64,000 nt of DNA from Sophora flavescens. Taxonomy: Eukaryota; Streptophyta; Magnoliopsida; Fabales; Fabaceae. Under the pieces are notes generated by a model. The model was not told the DNA's origin. It saw only the letters and a list, made by a program, of their open reading frames with translations, and ran no database searches. The stretch lies in the NCBI GenBank assembly GCA_030762895.1, contig CM061069.1:108567669-108631668 (forward strand), read 5' to 3'. This document shows, piece by piece, positions 23,021-33,846 of this stretch; the stretch's first letter is position 1, and the number at the start of each line of letters is the position of its first letter. The position numbers were made by a program, and so were the translations under genes.

Positions 23021-24490
23021 AAATGGCACAAAAAAACACTAGAAAGGGGGTTAAATAGTATTTTCGAAAATCAGAGTTTAAGAAGCACAAAACAAAATCA
23101 GTGAATGAAAGTGACTCTTAGAACAGACGCCTTTCACAACACACTGATCAGCAACTATATAACACACCCGAGTTAGTTAACTAAAGCAGTTAAACAAACT
23201 GAATAATAAAGTAAAGTATAGGGAGAGAGTATGCTTAGAGATTTATCCTGGTTCACCCACAAACTTTGGGCTACATCCAGTTCTTGGCTTTACAAAGTTT
23301 TAACACTATAACTGATCAAGGTTACGGACGAGTATTATTTGCACAACTAGTCTCTCCAGGCTCAACCACAAGTATTGTTTGCACTCCTAGCCTCTTTAGG
23401 CTCAACCACAAGTATTGTTTGCACTCCTAGCCTCTTCAGGCTCAACAAGTATTCTTGAAACAAGCTTCTTCAGGATCAGAATTTTGAGAGAGTTTGAAGC
23501 ACAACTTCAAAGTTACAAAGCAATTCGACCAATCTTTAAACACTACAAAGAGTGAATATGAACTTGGAACTTGGTGAGTTGCAGATGAGTTCTTCTTCAA
23601 ATGATTTTTCAGAGTGTGAAGAATATATGTGACTGATGAGAGCTTTCAGCTATTGATTTGATAAAATGGGTGCTGTTATTTGAGTAATATAGCTTTTCAA
23701 CTGATGAGTAATTTCTCTGGTTGCTTATCACTAAATCACATCACTACTTTGTTCAGTCTTCGACTTCTTCTATTTATACTTGATCACAAAGATCCGTTGA
23801 GATGCATTTGAGACTTCAGCTTTATTCTTCAGGAAATAGCCGTTCTGACTTGATAATAAATGCTTTGAAGAACGTTGGAGATTCCTTGTTGACATCTGAG
23901 TATAGCAGATATGCTTTTCTGGCTTTGGACAACATTCTTTCCTTATTTATGTAACACTTAGAAAGGCTCAGATAAAGTAGTTTTTCTCTTACTTACATAA
24001 GGAATGCTTTTCTGTAGCTTTGCCCTTTTGTCTTTTCTCCTTTCTTTGATTTCGATTGAAGATAAGAAATATATTAATAAACTTCTTTCAAGTTTAATTA
24101 ACTATATTTCAAATCACTCTTTACTTTTGAATCAGAGATTAAGTGATTCCTTCATAGAGAGCTTTTATCCTTGGTGCGTGCTTCAATAACACAGAGGTGA
24201 CTTTAGCATTTCACATCTTCTAAGGTAGTGGATGTTTGAATATCTTTTGAATCAAACACGTTAATCTGACATAAGAGTGGTTCTGACTTTGTCAGAGGCT
24301 TAGACGCATACCGAGAGAGATAGACACTTCATTGAAGTGAGACTTCATGATCTGTAATCTTGATCCTTCTTCTTTCAACTTACTTCAGAAGATAGTGTTT
24401 GTATTCTTCGAATGAAGATAGTGAGACACATACACGAGTTTCTTCCATGCTTATGTGAACGGTAGACGAAGAAAAAACCAAATCAATACC
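23021..24490. repeat. unidentified repeat element replacing the hAT 3' end
   Basis: This non-coding stretch includes a tandem duplication at about 23,345-23,450 of the unit 'ccacaagtattgtttgcactc ctagcctctt' (about 38 bp, two and a half copies). It looks like an LTR or non-autonomous element with 'ggttcacccacaaactttggg' near its left side, but neither termini nor a coding region could be defined. Confidence 0.4.
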
Positions 24491-27039
24491 CTGATGGTGG
24501 ATTCTCAATGGATTGACAGCTAGCGTTGATGGGATTAGAGATGTGGTTAAGAATAATTTCACAAAGGTTTGTAATGAGGATTGGTGGAGTAGGCCGAAAT
24601 TTCAAAATCTGCAATTCAAGAGTTTATCACAACAGGATAATCTTGTTTTGTGCTCTCCTTTTTCATTTGAGGAAGTAAAGGAAGTCGTCTGGTGTTGTGA
24701 AGAAAACAAGAGCCCGGGTCCGGATGGCTACTACTTTAAGTTTATTATAACTTTTTGGGGATCTGAATGAAGTTTGTGCCATGGTAAGAGAATTTCATTC
24801 AAATTCATCTCTACTTGCTGGCTTCATTTCAACTTATGTTGCCTTGATTCCCAAAAAACTCTAATCCTCAAGCCATTAATGATTTCCGGCCGATTACTTT
24901 GATCGGGTGTCTATACAAAATTATCTCAAAGATCCTGGCTAGGAGGTTGAATTCTGTTCTGGACTCTGTTATTTCTTTAAACCAATCAGCCTTCTTGAGT
25001 AACAGATAGATCTTGGATGGGTTCCTGGTGAAAATAACGAAGTAGTGGACTACGCAAAAAAATCAAGGAAGGAATTCCTCATGTTTAAAGTCGATTTTGA
25101 GAAGGCATATGATTCTGTAAGTTGGGTTTTCCCTGAAGATATGATTATCAATCTTGGTTTTAACGAGAAATGGAGATCTTAGATGAGGGCGTGTATCTTT
25201 CGGGGTCTATCTCTGTGCTGGTTAATAGATCCCCTACAGATGAAATTAAAATATCTAAAGGAATAAGACAAGGGGATCCTTTAGCTCCCTTCCTCTTCTT
25301 GATAGCTTCTGAAGGTTTGAGTGGCCTGGTTAGAAGAGCTGTGGAACTAGGAAAATTCAAACCTTTTAGGGTCAGTGAAAACCAAGTCAAAATATCACAC
25401 CTACAATTTACAGATGATACAATCTTGTTAGGTGAGCCGAGTTTTGAAAATATTTGGGCCTTGAAGACAATGTTTCGTAGCTTCGAGCTGGTGTCAGGTT
25501 TAAAAGTGAACTTTCATAAGAGTAGCATCTTGGGTTTGAATGTACAAGATGAATTCATGCATGTGGCATCTGATTTTTTGAATTGCAAGGTGGGGACAAT
25601 TCCCTTCTCTTTGGGATCAAATCCAAAAAAAGTGGCTACTTGGGAACCCATCATCCAAAAATTCAAGTCAAGGCATTCCCTGTGGAAGGCTAGGCATATT
25701 TCATTGGTTGGGAGGGTTGTTCTAATTAATGATTTATTATCAAATCTCCCGGTTTACTGCCTATCCATTATGAAAGCACTCAAAAAGGTAATAAGAATGT
25801 TAACAAAGATCGAGCGTTCCTTCCTTTGGGATGGGTCAGAAGTTAGCAAAAGGATAGCGTGGATGAAGTGGGACGTGGTGTGCAAACCAAAAACAAAAGG
25901 GGGTTTGGGGGTGAGAAATCTAGAGATATTCAACCTTAGTTTGTTGGGGGAAATGGAAGTGGAGATTGCTATATGAAAAGGACTCTTTATGGATAATGGT
26001 GGTGAAAGAGAGATACAACGATGTTTTCAATCCATGGTTGGAATTTCAAAGGCTAGGGACAATTATTCTACAATCAGTTTGGTGGAAAGACCTCAAGAGA
26101 TTAGTTATGAGGAGTCAAGAACCATATTGGTTTAGAGAGGGTTTGTCTAAAATGATTGGGAATGGAAAATCTACGCTGTTCTGGATTGACCCTAGGGTTG
26201 GAAACATGACACTTAGGGAGAGATATGAGAGATTGTTCCAGGTTGCGGTAAATAAAAATGCTAGTGTTGCCGATATGGTTTTTTGGAACAATAGAAGATG
26301 GATGTGGAATCTAACTTGGAAAAGGGTTCTGTTTTTCTGGGAGGAGGAGCTCTTGATGGAACTAATGTCGGTTGTTTAGGTAGTTGAGCCTAAGGAAGAT
26401 ATAGAGGATGCTTGGTTTAGGAGTTACACTGCTGATGTGCTCTACTCTTCCAAATCGGTGTACCTGTGGATCATGAAACATTCTCAATCCTTAACCGATC
26501 CATGGGATACCCCAAATAATGGTTTTTTTGAAATATTCTGGTCTAACTGCATTCCATCTAAAGTATTGACCTTCTCCCGACAGATGATTCTTGATAAAAT
26601 TCCCACTTTGACAAATCTGGTGAGAAGAAATATTTTTTATTCTCAAAATTCAGGGTGCGTTCTGTGTCAACAAGGTGAGGAATCTGCATCTCACCTTTTC
26701 TTTAATTGCCCTTTTGCCTTCCAATTTTGGGATAAGGTATACGACTGGCTGGGTTTTCAAGTAACTCTTCCTGTTCAATCATAACTGCATTTTAAGAGCC
26801 ATCTTGGTTTGGTAAGAGGGAAGAAATTAAAGAAGATTTGGATGGTACCTTGGTTTGCAACGGTGTGGTCTATTTGGTTAGCAAGAAATAAGAGAATATT
26901 TCATCAGGAAGATGCTGATCTATTAAATGTGATGGATCAGATTAAATATCAATCTTGCCACTGGTTGAAACTAAAAACATGTTCTCCTTTTTCATCCTTA
27001 GATTGGTGTATTTGCCCAACGGAATGTGTATGCTTCTAG
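24491..27039 (+). pseudogene. LINE reverse transcriptase and zf-RVT region
   Basis: After the interruption the LINE resumes with NGLTASVDGIRDVV and the RT N-terminus ENKSPGPDGYYFKF. RT motifs follow across frameshifts: FRPITLIG-type residues near 24,880-24,910, [14 protein letters not shown] near 25,090, GIRQGDPLAPFLFLIASEGL (25,260-25,320), and QFTDDTIL where the family usually has FADD. The thumb and linker read GLKVNFHKSSILGLNV and WDGSEVSKRIAWMKW. The zf-RVT reads CVLCQQGEESASHLFFNC. Frame breaks near 24,770, 25,140 and 25,970 and a stop near 26,380 rule out activity. Confidence 0.9.
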
Positions 27040-28356
27040 TCTCAAAGACTTTGTAACTTGACTGCCATTTCTTGGATCCAGAATGGTGTTTTGTGGGTGC
27101 TGCAATGCATCCATTGTGCTCTTAAACCCATGTGGTGAAGTTTGAGGTGTGGCGCCATTATTAGCCTAAGAATCACCTTTTCCCCTTTTGTCCTTTTTCA
27201 GGGTGGGTGTTATTGTTGTGAGAAACCCTTAAAAACTTGTGAGGTGTAATTTTTTCATGGGGTGTATTCTTTGAGCGTTGGGCTGGAAGAGGATGCTTTA
27301 TTGCTCAAATACAAATCACCAGTGGATTTTGCTCCACTTTGACTAACAAGTGATTTTGGTGAGGGTTTGTTCTTTTCTCCTGTGCCTTTTGAGAGAGTTT
27401 TTTGGTTTTTGGGTGGATGTATCATTCAAGTGGAGTTTTTGGTTACCTTCTTTTTTTCTTCTTTTTTTTCACCGATCTGGTTCTTCACTTTTCCTGTTGA
27501 TCTCATCCTTCCTATAAAAAGGGAAGCTTAGTGTGGTTTTGATGAGGGAGACATTCTCTTGTGCCTAAAGTGAGTTTTGTTTCGGGTTGGTGGTTATAGT
27601 TTCAATTGGAATTCTTGGTTAACTTCTATGTTTCTATCATGTTCACTGGCTCTAGGCTTATTGGTTATTGCGAAGAGATGAACATATTTGGCTTTCTTTC
27701 TTCAATGACTTCTTTTTATGGCACAGATAATGTTTCTCTTTGCTTGTGCTGTTGCTGGTATAATTTCCTGATGAACTCTCAGTTCGATCCTTTTCGGGTG
27801 GCTTGCTTGCCTTGGTTTGTTTTGGTCAGTACATATGTGACTATTTGCATCAAGACCAACTCGTTCTTGTTTATGATTTTGATTGATGATTATGCGCCAA
27901 TCATGGATTCTTCTAAGGTGCTATGGTAATTTGGTGATTCTTATGGTGGATATAACACCTGGTTCCTGTCCTTTTTTCATCAGATTTGGTTTTTTGGGTC
28001 TATGCGGTCTTGTTGGTTTAACTGGAAAAGTAACGTTCTCTTGGGGTATGGTTATTTTTTTGCGAATGTAATCAGGGATTACTGGAGTACTAGGCAAATG
28101 TCTCTTGTGGTTGATCTTTATTTTCGTGGCAGTAGGTGCTTTGTTTTTAGGTCTCTGTATGTAATTTCAAGGGTGGTTCTTTGGTGGTTTTTCTGGTTTT
28201 TGGGCCTTAGCTGGTTTGATTAGTGTAATGATCATATTATTTTGTCTTGTCAGTATGTTAATTACATTTTATCTTCCCGCTTTGGCCTTTTGTTTCTTTG
28301 TACATGAGTTAGAATACCTATTGTACTCCTTATTAATACACTTTGGCTTATAAAAA
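27040..28356 (+). other. LINE 3' non-coding region and poly-A
   Basis: GT-rich sequence follows the zf-RVT domain, with no recognisable protein, and ends at a short A-run against the downstream target duplication. The open frames here are T/G-rich and do not resemble proteins. Confidence 0.65.
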
Positions 28357-28719
28357 AAGTGCTTTTCAAATGCAATTTCAAATATGTGTACTTTTTTTTT
28401 TTTTACAGAATATGTCTACTTGTTTTTCTTCATTTGGATCTTTTAATTTTGATGACAGATATTTCTAATTTTTAATTTTTTTATTACTATAATTGCAATG
28501 ATTACAATTTCAACAGTAAACTACAATAATTGTAAAATTGCTTGCCTATTTTTTCTATTGAATTATATTTTCCTTTTTAGAATAAAATTTCGAATGACTA
28601 ATACTAATATTAAGATTTTATATTAACTGTCCAATATTAATTTTTAATTTTATTAAATCATTACTATATACAATAGTAATTTAGAGTGTTTGTTATTTTT
28701 TTTACTGGAAATAATTTCA

Positions 28720-29036
28720 TTCATTAAAAGGACATAAGTCTGAAATTATACAATCAATAATAAATGGGGGATCTTCCTCAAATCAGGATTACATAAAGTA
28801 AATTTTGCTAATCTATGAGCAACTTGATTTCCCTTTCTAAGCACATGAGAGTAGGAAATGTTTAGGAATTGAGCTTCTAAAGAACAAAAATCTTCCAAAA
28901 CAGAACCCATGTATGAGGTGGCACATATCTTGTGTTGAAGGCCCCAAACCACATTCAGAGCATCAGTCTCCACGATTAGGTTTAGGCAGAGAGTGTTTGT
29001 TATTGATCGTGAGTAATGGCTCACAACTCGTCTCAT
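28720..29036 (-). pseudogene. RNase H (RVT_3-type) fragment
   Basis: On the minus strand the sequence reads LNLIVETDALNVVWGL, EDFCSLEAQF and SHVLRKGNQVAHRLAKF. These are the middle and C-terminal parts of the plant LINE-associated RNase H domain, with the Asp of ETDA and the H-R-GN-AH-LA signature. The N-terminal catalytic Asp segment is missing. Confidence 0.8.
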
Positions 29037-29439
29037 TCTTCGTTCTCCAGTGAGCCATCTACATTAAGCAGGTTTTTTTTAATAGATTTCTAAATCTGCT
29101 AATAAATAGTTATTATTATCAAATGTTGTACCAAAAAATTATTGCTATCAAATATGCATATCTTTTACTTATTTTTATTTAATTCTTTTCTATTTTAAGA
29201 TGTATTTTAAACCTATTAATTAATAGTTACTACCACCACATTTGTCGATCATTAACTTAATTCCATTTAATTATTTTCCTATTCATAACAAATATTTATA
29301 AAAGATAACTATTCACATGATCTATATATTAAAGTAAAGTATCTCTCATAAATATATTAAAATAAAATAAACTATCTTAAAAGTGGTTAAATTCTCTTTT
29401 CGCTAGTCTCATTTAATGACAGAAGTCATTCATGATCAT

Positions 29440-30365
29440 GATCACGATCACGTAAAGCAATATGGTATGGCCTGAACTTTGGGGAGTACTCTCTGATCTT
29501 CAATTGGCTTAGAGTATGAAGCTTCAAAACATCATTATTAAAGCCGATTCAAAGACAATCATGGCTCAAATTCAATTCCACGGAACTCATCTTCGGTTGC
29601 AACAAATGCTGTCAATGGCTCTACAGAGAAGATCTCAACTTCTGCTGTAGCTAATGTTGACTCTACAGTCAAGGATACTTCGGCGTCCGAGCATTCCATA
29701 CCTACCGGTTCGAAGGGTACTCCAACTCCAATGTCCGTGCATTCCAAGGCTACCTGTGATTTAACAGCTAGTTGTAAGAATCTTGAGACTCCTGAGATTA
29801 ATGTTCAAGATCTTAGCGCTTTTCCAACTGTTGTTCAGAATGATTTTAATGTTTTATCTGCTTGGTTGGAAAAGCAAAAAGATGCAAGTACTTATAAGGA
29901 AGGAGAGCAAGATAATGATAATGATAATGTTGCTGATGATGGTTTCACGGAGGTTAGGTCCAAATCTCATAAGAAGTATAACTTGAGACTGAATAAAAAA
30001 CCTAATTCTAGGTATGCTTGATTCTCGTTTATTTTGCATAGGTTTTGGTTTTTGTCCCCCAAGTTCTTGTTTTCTTTTTTATTTTATTAATAAATTTATG
30101 GTGACTTGTCACCTTGCATAAAAAAAAAATAATCTTGATTAAAGAAATCAAAAGTCTTGCAAGAAGGAGGGATTGGAAAGTTGAATTCAATCACATCTTA
30201 AGATCAGCGAATATGAGTGCTGATCACCTAGCTAATAAAGGTCATGTAGGACCTTTTTCTTTATGTATTGTAGAGAGTCCTTGGCCCATGGTTGCCATGC
30301 TTCTCCACGATGATTTAAGAGGGATTTCTTCCTCCATTGTTACTTAGTTTTAATAAATTTCCTTT
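29440..30365 (+). pseudogene. RNase H remnant interrupted by a LINE ORF1-like cassette
   Basis: The left part (29,460-29,565) matches the AELWGVL and LAWSMKLQNIII segment found intact at 41,100-41,190. The right part (30,138-30,345) reads LIKEIKSLARRRDWKVEFNH and SADHLANKGHVGPF. Between them an open stretch of about 150 codons (29,570-30,021) ends in DGFTEVRSKSHKKYNLR, which resembles the C-terminal part of plant LINE ORF1 proteins, then a 3' tail closing with an A-run (30,119-30,129). The cassette looks like a retrotransposed piece inserted in the RNase H remnant. Confidence 0.65.
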
Positions 30366-30379
30366 CACATATAAAAAAA

Positions 30380-31089
30380 AAAAGAAATTTTTTGCTTATG
30401 AAATTATGTTATTTCATTCTTTTTTATCAAAACAAAAATTTTCTAATTATTATAACTATAATAATTACTATAATTTTGACAATTAATTATTTTAATCACC
30501 AAATCTACGTACTCTCTCTGGATTCAATTATAAGCAAAAAAGTACCCATATTTTGTTGACTCAAATATAAGCAAAATTCAACCAACTCAACTTTATTTAA
30601 TATCATTATTTCAAATAACAATAAAATAAATCAATCCAATCAATTCTACTTTTATTTTTCCAAGAACATTGCACACTCCCGAGGCAATTAAAAGGGTAGA
30701 TTAATAATTGCAACTCTTTTTTTCCACATAAATCAAGACAATTAAACTAATTAACTAACTTTCTTAATAAGTGGGAAATTAGTTAATTTTGCTTATAATT
30801 GAGTCCGGGGGAAGTTCTTACTTATTATTTTTTTTTGTTATTTTCCTTTCTAGGGAAAATATTTTATTATTAATATTGTCTTATGTTTAAGAGTGAGGAC
30901 TAAAATTTAATTTAAAAATTTATTTGATATGCATTGTCAGTTTAAAGATTTTTTACATTGTCAACCAATTATAAATTGTCATATTAGCTAGCTAAATGTT
31001 TGACTTTTATCTTAACTACCTTAAAGATCACTATATCATGAATTTTAATTGGTTGACAGTGTAAAAAAATTTACACTAATAATGTATAA
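30380..31089. repeat. AT-rich spacer of repeat block B with MITE copy
   Basis: The block opens 'gcttatgaaattatgttatttcat', as also at about 13,310, 32,340 and 41,490. It contains a second inverted-repeat motif, 'ctctctggattcaattataagca' (30,515) against 'tgcttataattgagtccggggg' (30,787), which is a further MITE of about 295 bp with a copy at 32,478-32,780. The 200-bp MITE (about 30,896-31,106) follows. No coding capacity is seen. Confidence 0.65.
30515..30812. repeat. MITE with 'ctctctggattcaattataagca' termini
   Basis: The left end 'tactctctctggattcaattataagc' is inverted at the right end as 'gcttataattgagtccgggggaagt'. A second, closely similar copy lies at about 32,474-32,781. The termini look like a Stowaway/Mariner-type 'CTCCCTCCGGTC'-like edge, but this is inference only. 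Confidence 0.65.
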
Positions 31090-31106
31090 CAAGTAAACTC
31101 TTACTT
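30896..31106. repeat. MITE copy (about 200 bp), block B
   Basis: 'ggactaaaatttaattt' and 'acattgtcaaccaattataa' on the left mirror 'ttaattggttgacagtgtaaa' and 'aacaagtaaactctta' on the right. The same element is at about 32,853-33,053. Confidence 0.65.
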
Positions 31107-31625
31107 TGATATACAAGGATCTGCTATTAGTATTAATTGGTACATGCAATCATGTATATTAGTGAATCAGATTCACTTTTATAAGTTATAACTCCAACTC
31201 TAAACATGGATACAAGCAACGAAAAAAAAAAAAAGCTTTAAACATGGATACATGATAAAACTATTACTGCCCTAACTGTAAAACACAAATTCACAGCAAA
31301 AAATATCCATGCAAACATCGGAAAAAACTTACAAAGTTCACGAAATGGTATTTTTATTTCATCCAGAAGTAGCAAGAAGTTAAAGCCCCAAGTTAAAAGG
31401 TTACAAGGTTTGACATAAGTGCGGATACGAATAATTAGCAAATTCCTTTTTAGATAAAATATTTTTTTTTTGTGATTGAATATCTAATTCATTGCATAAC
31501 CTATAATCATGTATTGTTTTTGCTGATTAGTATAATTTTCCTCCTAATTTAGTGGTGCCTCTATAATCTATAAATTGTCATTGTTTCTCCACTTTTCTCT
31601 TCACAAGCACATTCAATTGCTAGCC
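31090..31625 (+). repeat. orphan copy of the PG upstream region, block B
   Basis: The sequence follows the PG1 5' flank from 'gatatacaaggatctgctatt' through the TATA-like TATAAAT (31569-31575) to 'ttctcttcacaagcacattcaattg'. It then switches to unrelated DNA ('ctagcctctctttag') before the position where the PG ATG would be. No PG exon follows, so this is a promoter-type fragment without its gene. Confidence 0.8.
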
Positions 31626-31639
31626 TCTCTTTAGTTATA

Positions 31640-32315
31640 TATGTTGGATATTTCTTTAATTTTTTAGGTTTCTTTATTCTTTATGCGGAAGCGTTAAATC
31701 TATATGCATACATCCTAGAGCACATTTACCATATAGCCTAGGATCTACATCATGTCAGATTACTAGGATTATAAAGTTATGAATACACCTGGATCCATAG
31801 GAGTTCATGATCTTAAGCGTTCTTCAAAGAATGAACTTGATCACCAACCTTCATGTACAGAGAACACAATCAATAACGAACAGAGGTTGAATCACAAACC
31901 AAGATTAATGTGGATGGATCCCATGGGATTGGAAGAGGAAGCTCATCATGTGGGGGTTTGATGAGAGATTCATCATTAAGAGATTTCAACAAGATCACTT
32001 CAAGCAATATGGTATGGGCTGAACTTTAGGATGTACTATCTGGTCTTCAATTGGCTTGGAGTATGAAGCTTCAAAACATCATTGTTGAAGAAATTTAAAG
32101 TCTTGCAAGAATGAGGGATTGGAAAGTTGAATTCAATCACATCTTAAGATCAGCCAATATGTGTGCTGATCACCTAGCTAATAAAGGTCATGTATGACCT
32201 TTTTTATATGTATTGTAGAGAGTCCTTGACTCATGTTGGCCATGCTTCTCCAGGATGATTTAAGAGGGATTTCTTCCTCCATTGTTACTTAGTTTTAATA
32301 ATTTTCCATTCATAT
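31640..32315 (+). pseudogene. RNase H remnant, block B
   Basis: A leader beginning 'tgcggaagcgttaaatctat' and ending 'aatgtggatggatccc' (catalytic NVDG motif) is followed by fragments of the RNase H domain near 32,010-32,085. The C-terminal part is near 32,085-32,200 ('gcaagaatgagggattggaaa', 'gctgatcacctagctaataaagg'). A central piece with the EVDS motif is deleted relative to the block C copy. Confidence 0.7.
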
Positions 32316-32334
32316 CAAAAAAAAAAAATCAAGA

Positions 32335-33113
32335 ATTATTTTGCTTATGAAATCATGTTATTTCATTCTTTTTTATCAAAACAAATATTTTCTAATTATT
32401 ATAACTAAAATAATGATAATGATAATAATTACTATAATTTTGACAATTAATTATTTCAATCACCAAATCTACGTACTCTCTCTGGATTCAATTATAAGCA
32501 AAAAAATACTCATATTTTGTTGACTCAAATATAAGCAAAATTCAACCAATTCAACTCTATTTAATTTCATTGTTTCAAATATCAAGAAAATTAACCAATC
32601 TAATCAATTCTACTTTTACTTTTCCAAAAACATTGCACACTCTTGAGACAATTATAAGGGTAGATTAATAATTGCAACTCTATTTTTAACATAAATGAAG
32701 ACAATTAAACTAATTAACTCACTTTCTTAATAATTGTGAAATTAGTTAATTTTGCTTATAATTGAGTCTGGAGGGAGTACTTACTTATTTTTACTTAGTT
32801 ATTTTCCTTTCTTGGGAAAATATTTTATTACTAATATTGTCTTATGTTTAAGAGTGAGAACTAAAATTTAATTGATATGCCCTACCAGTGTAAAGAATTT
32901 TTAATTGTCAACCAATTATAAATTGTCTTATTATCTAGCTAAATGTTTGACTTTTAACTTAACTACCTTAAAGATCACTATATCATGATTTTTAATTGAT
33001 GGATAGTGTAAAAAAATTTACACTGATAATGTAAAACAATTAAACTCTTAATTTGATATACAAGGATTTGCTATTAGTATTAATTGGTACATGGAATCAT
33101 GTATATTAGTGAA
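32335..33113. repeat. repeat block C, left part (spacer, two MITEs, start of PG upstream copy)
   Basis: This repeats block B from 'gcttatgaaatcatgttatttcat' onward, including the MITE at about 32,474-32,781 and the MITE at about 32,853-33,053. It stops at 'gtatattagtgaatca' where the CACTA transposon begins. The continuation is at 40,243. Confidence 0.8.
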
Positions 33114-33134
33114 TCACACTAGTGCAATAAGTGC

Positions 33135-33535
33135 TTTTTACGTCAGTTAAAATTGATTTTTTACGTCAGAATACTGACTGACGTAAATACAGCTGACGTT
33201 AATAGTTAATATTTTAACGTCAGTTGAGAACTGACATTAAATATAAAACTATTAACGTCAGTTCTTTAACACAACTGACGTTAATTTTGTAAAAATTAAC
33301 GTCAGTTGTTTAAACAACTGACGTTAAACATAAAACTATTAACGTCAGTTCTTTAAGGCAACGAACGTTAATTTTGTTAAAACTAAGGTCAGTTGTTATA
33401 AAGAACTGACGTTAAAGGTTTTAATTTCAACGTCAATTGTTTATTACAACTGACGTTAATAGTGTATTGTATATTTTATAAAATACTATTAACGTCAGTT
33501 GTTTGATACAACTGACGTTAATAGATTTTTTTTTT
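33135..33535. repeat. CACTA left subterminal repeats
   Basis: About fourteen copies of the core AACGTCAGTT or its complement AACTGACGTT are arranged mostly as inverted pairs around a short spacer ('gtttaaacaac', 'tttgatacaac'). In CACTA elements such motifs bind the TNPA-type protein. Confidence 0.9.
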
Positions 33536-33846
33536 TAAATTCAGTTTTAAAATATCACTCCCCTCAGCTATCCCTGCATTCAGTAAATATCCCAGTAACA
33601 CAGAATATTACACACATTACAGAATTGCAAACACTACCCTTAAATTTCAATATTAACAAAAAGAAAAGAAATATACAAAGGAACAATGAGGGGACTTAAA
33701 ACCAAAACCCATGTATAGGAAAAACATAACTATCTACAAGTATATATATATAAATTTTAGTCTCCAATGTCTAAAAACAAAACTACCAATCTAAGGATAT
33801 ATATATATACATGTTATTAATTAGTTTTTAAAGTCTAACAAAAAAA

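Larger units (their letters stand above)
18696..28356 (+). mobile_element. full-length but inactive L1-type LINE, interrupted by other elements
   Basis: The element runs from just upstream of an RRM-type ORF1 to a poly-A stretch (ctttggcttataaaaaaa). It is flanked by near-perfect target duplications AAGTGCTTTTTAAAT (18681-18695) and AAGTGCTTTTCAAAT (28357-28371), as expected of target-primed reverse transcription. It contains ORF1, endonuclease, RT and zf-RVT regions, all with stops. An hAT transposon and an unidentified repeat (20,947-about 24,490) split endonuclease from RT, and part of the linker between them is missing. About 1.3 kb downstream of the coding part (27,050-28,350) is a non-coding 3' region. 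Confidence 0.87.

Noticed and set aside
27606..28223. Overlapping open frames of 60-107 codons downstream of the LINE RT
   Set aside because: The composition is Leu/Phe/Trp-rich from GT-rich DNA, no motif is seen, and they lie in the LINE 3' non-coding region.
33135..33535. Regularly spaced short repeats resembling a CRISPR array
   Set aside because: The motifs are inverted pairs of AACGTCAGTT inside CACTA ends in a plant genome, with variable spacing and no spacer structure.
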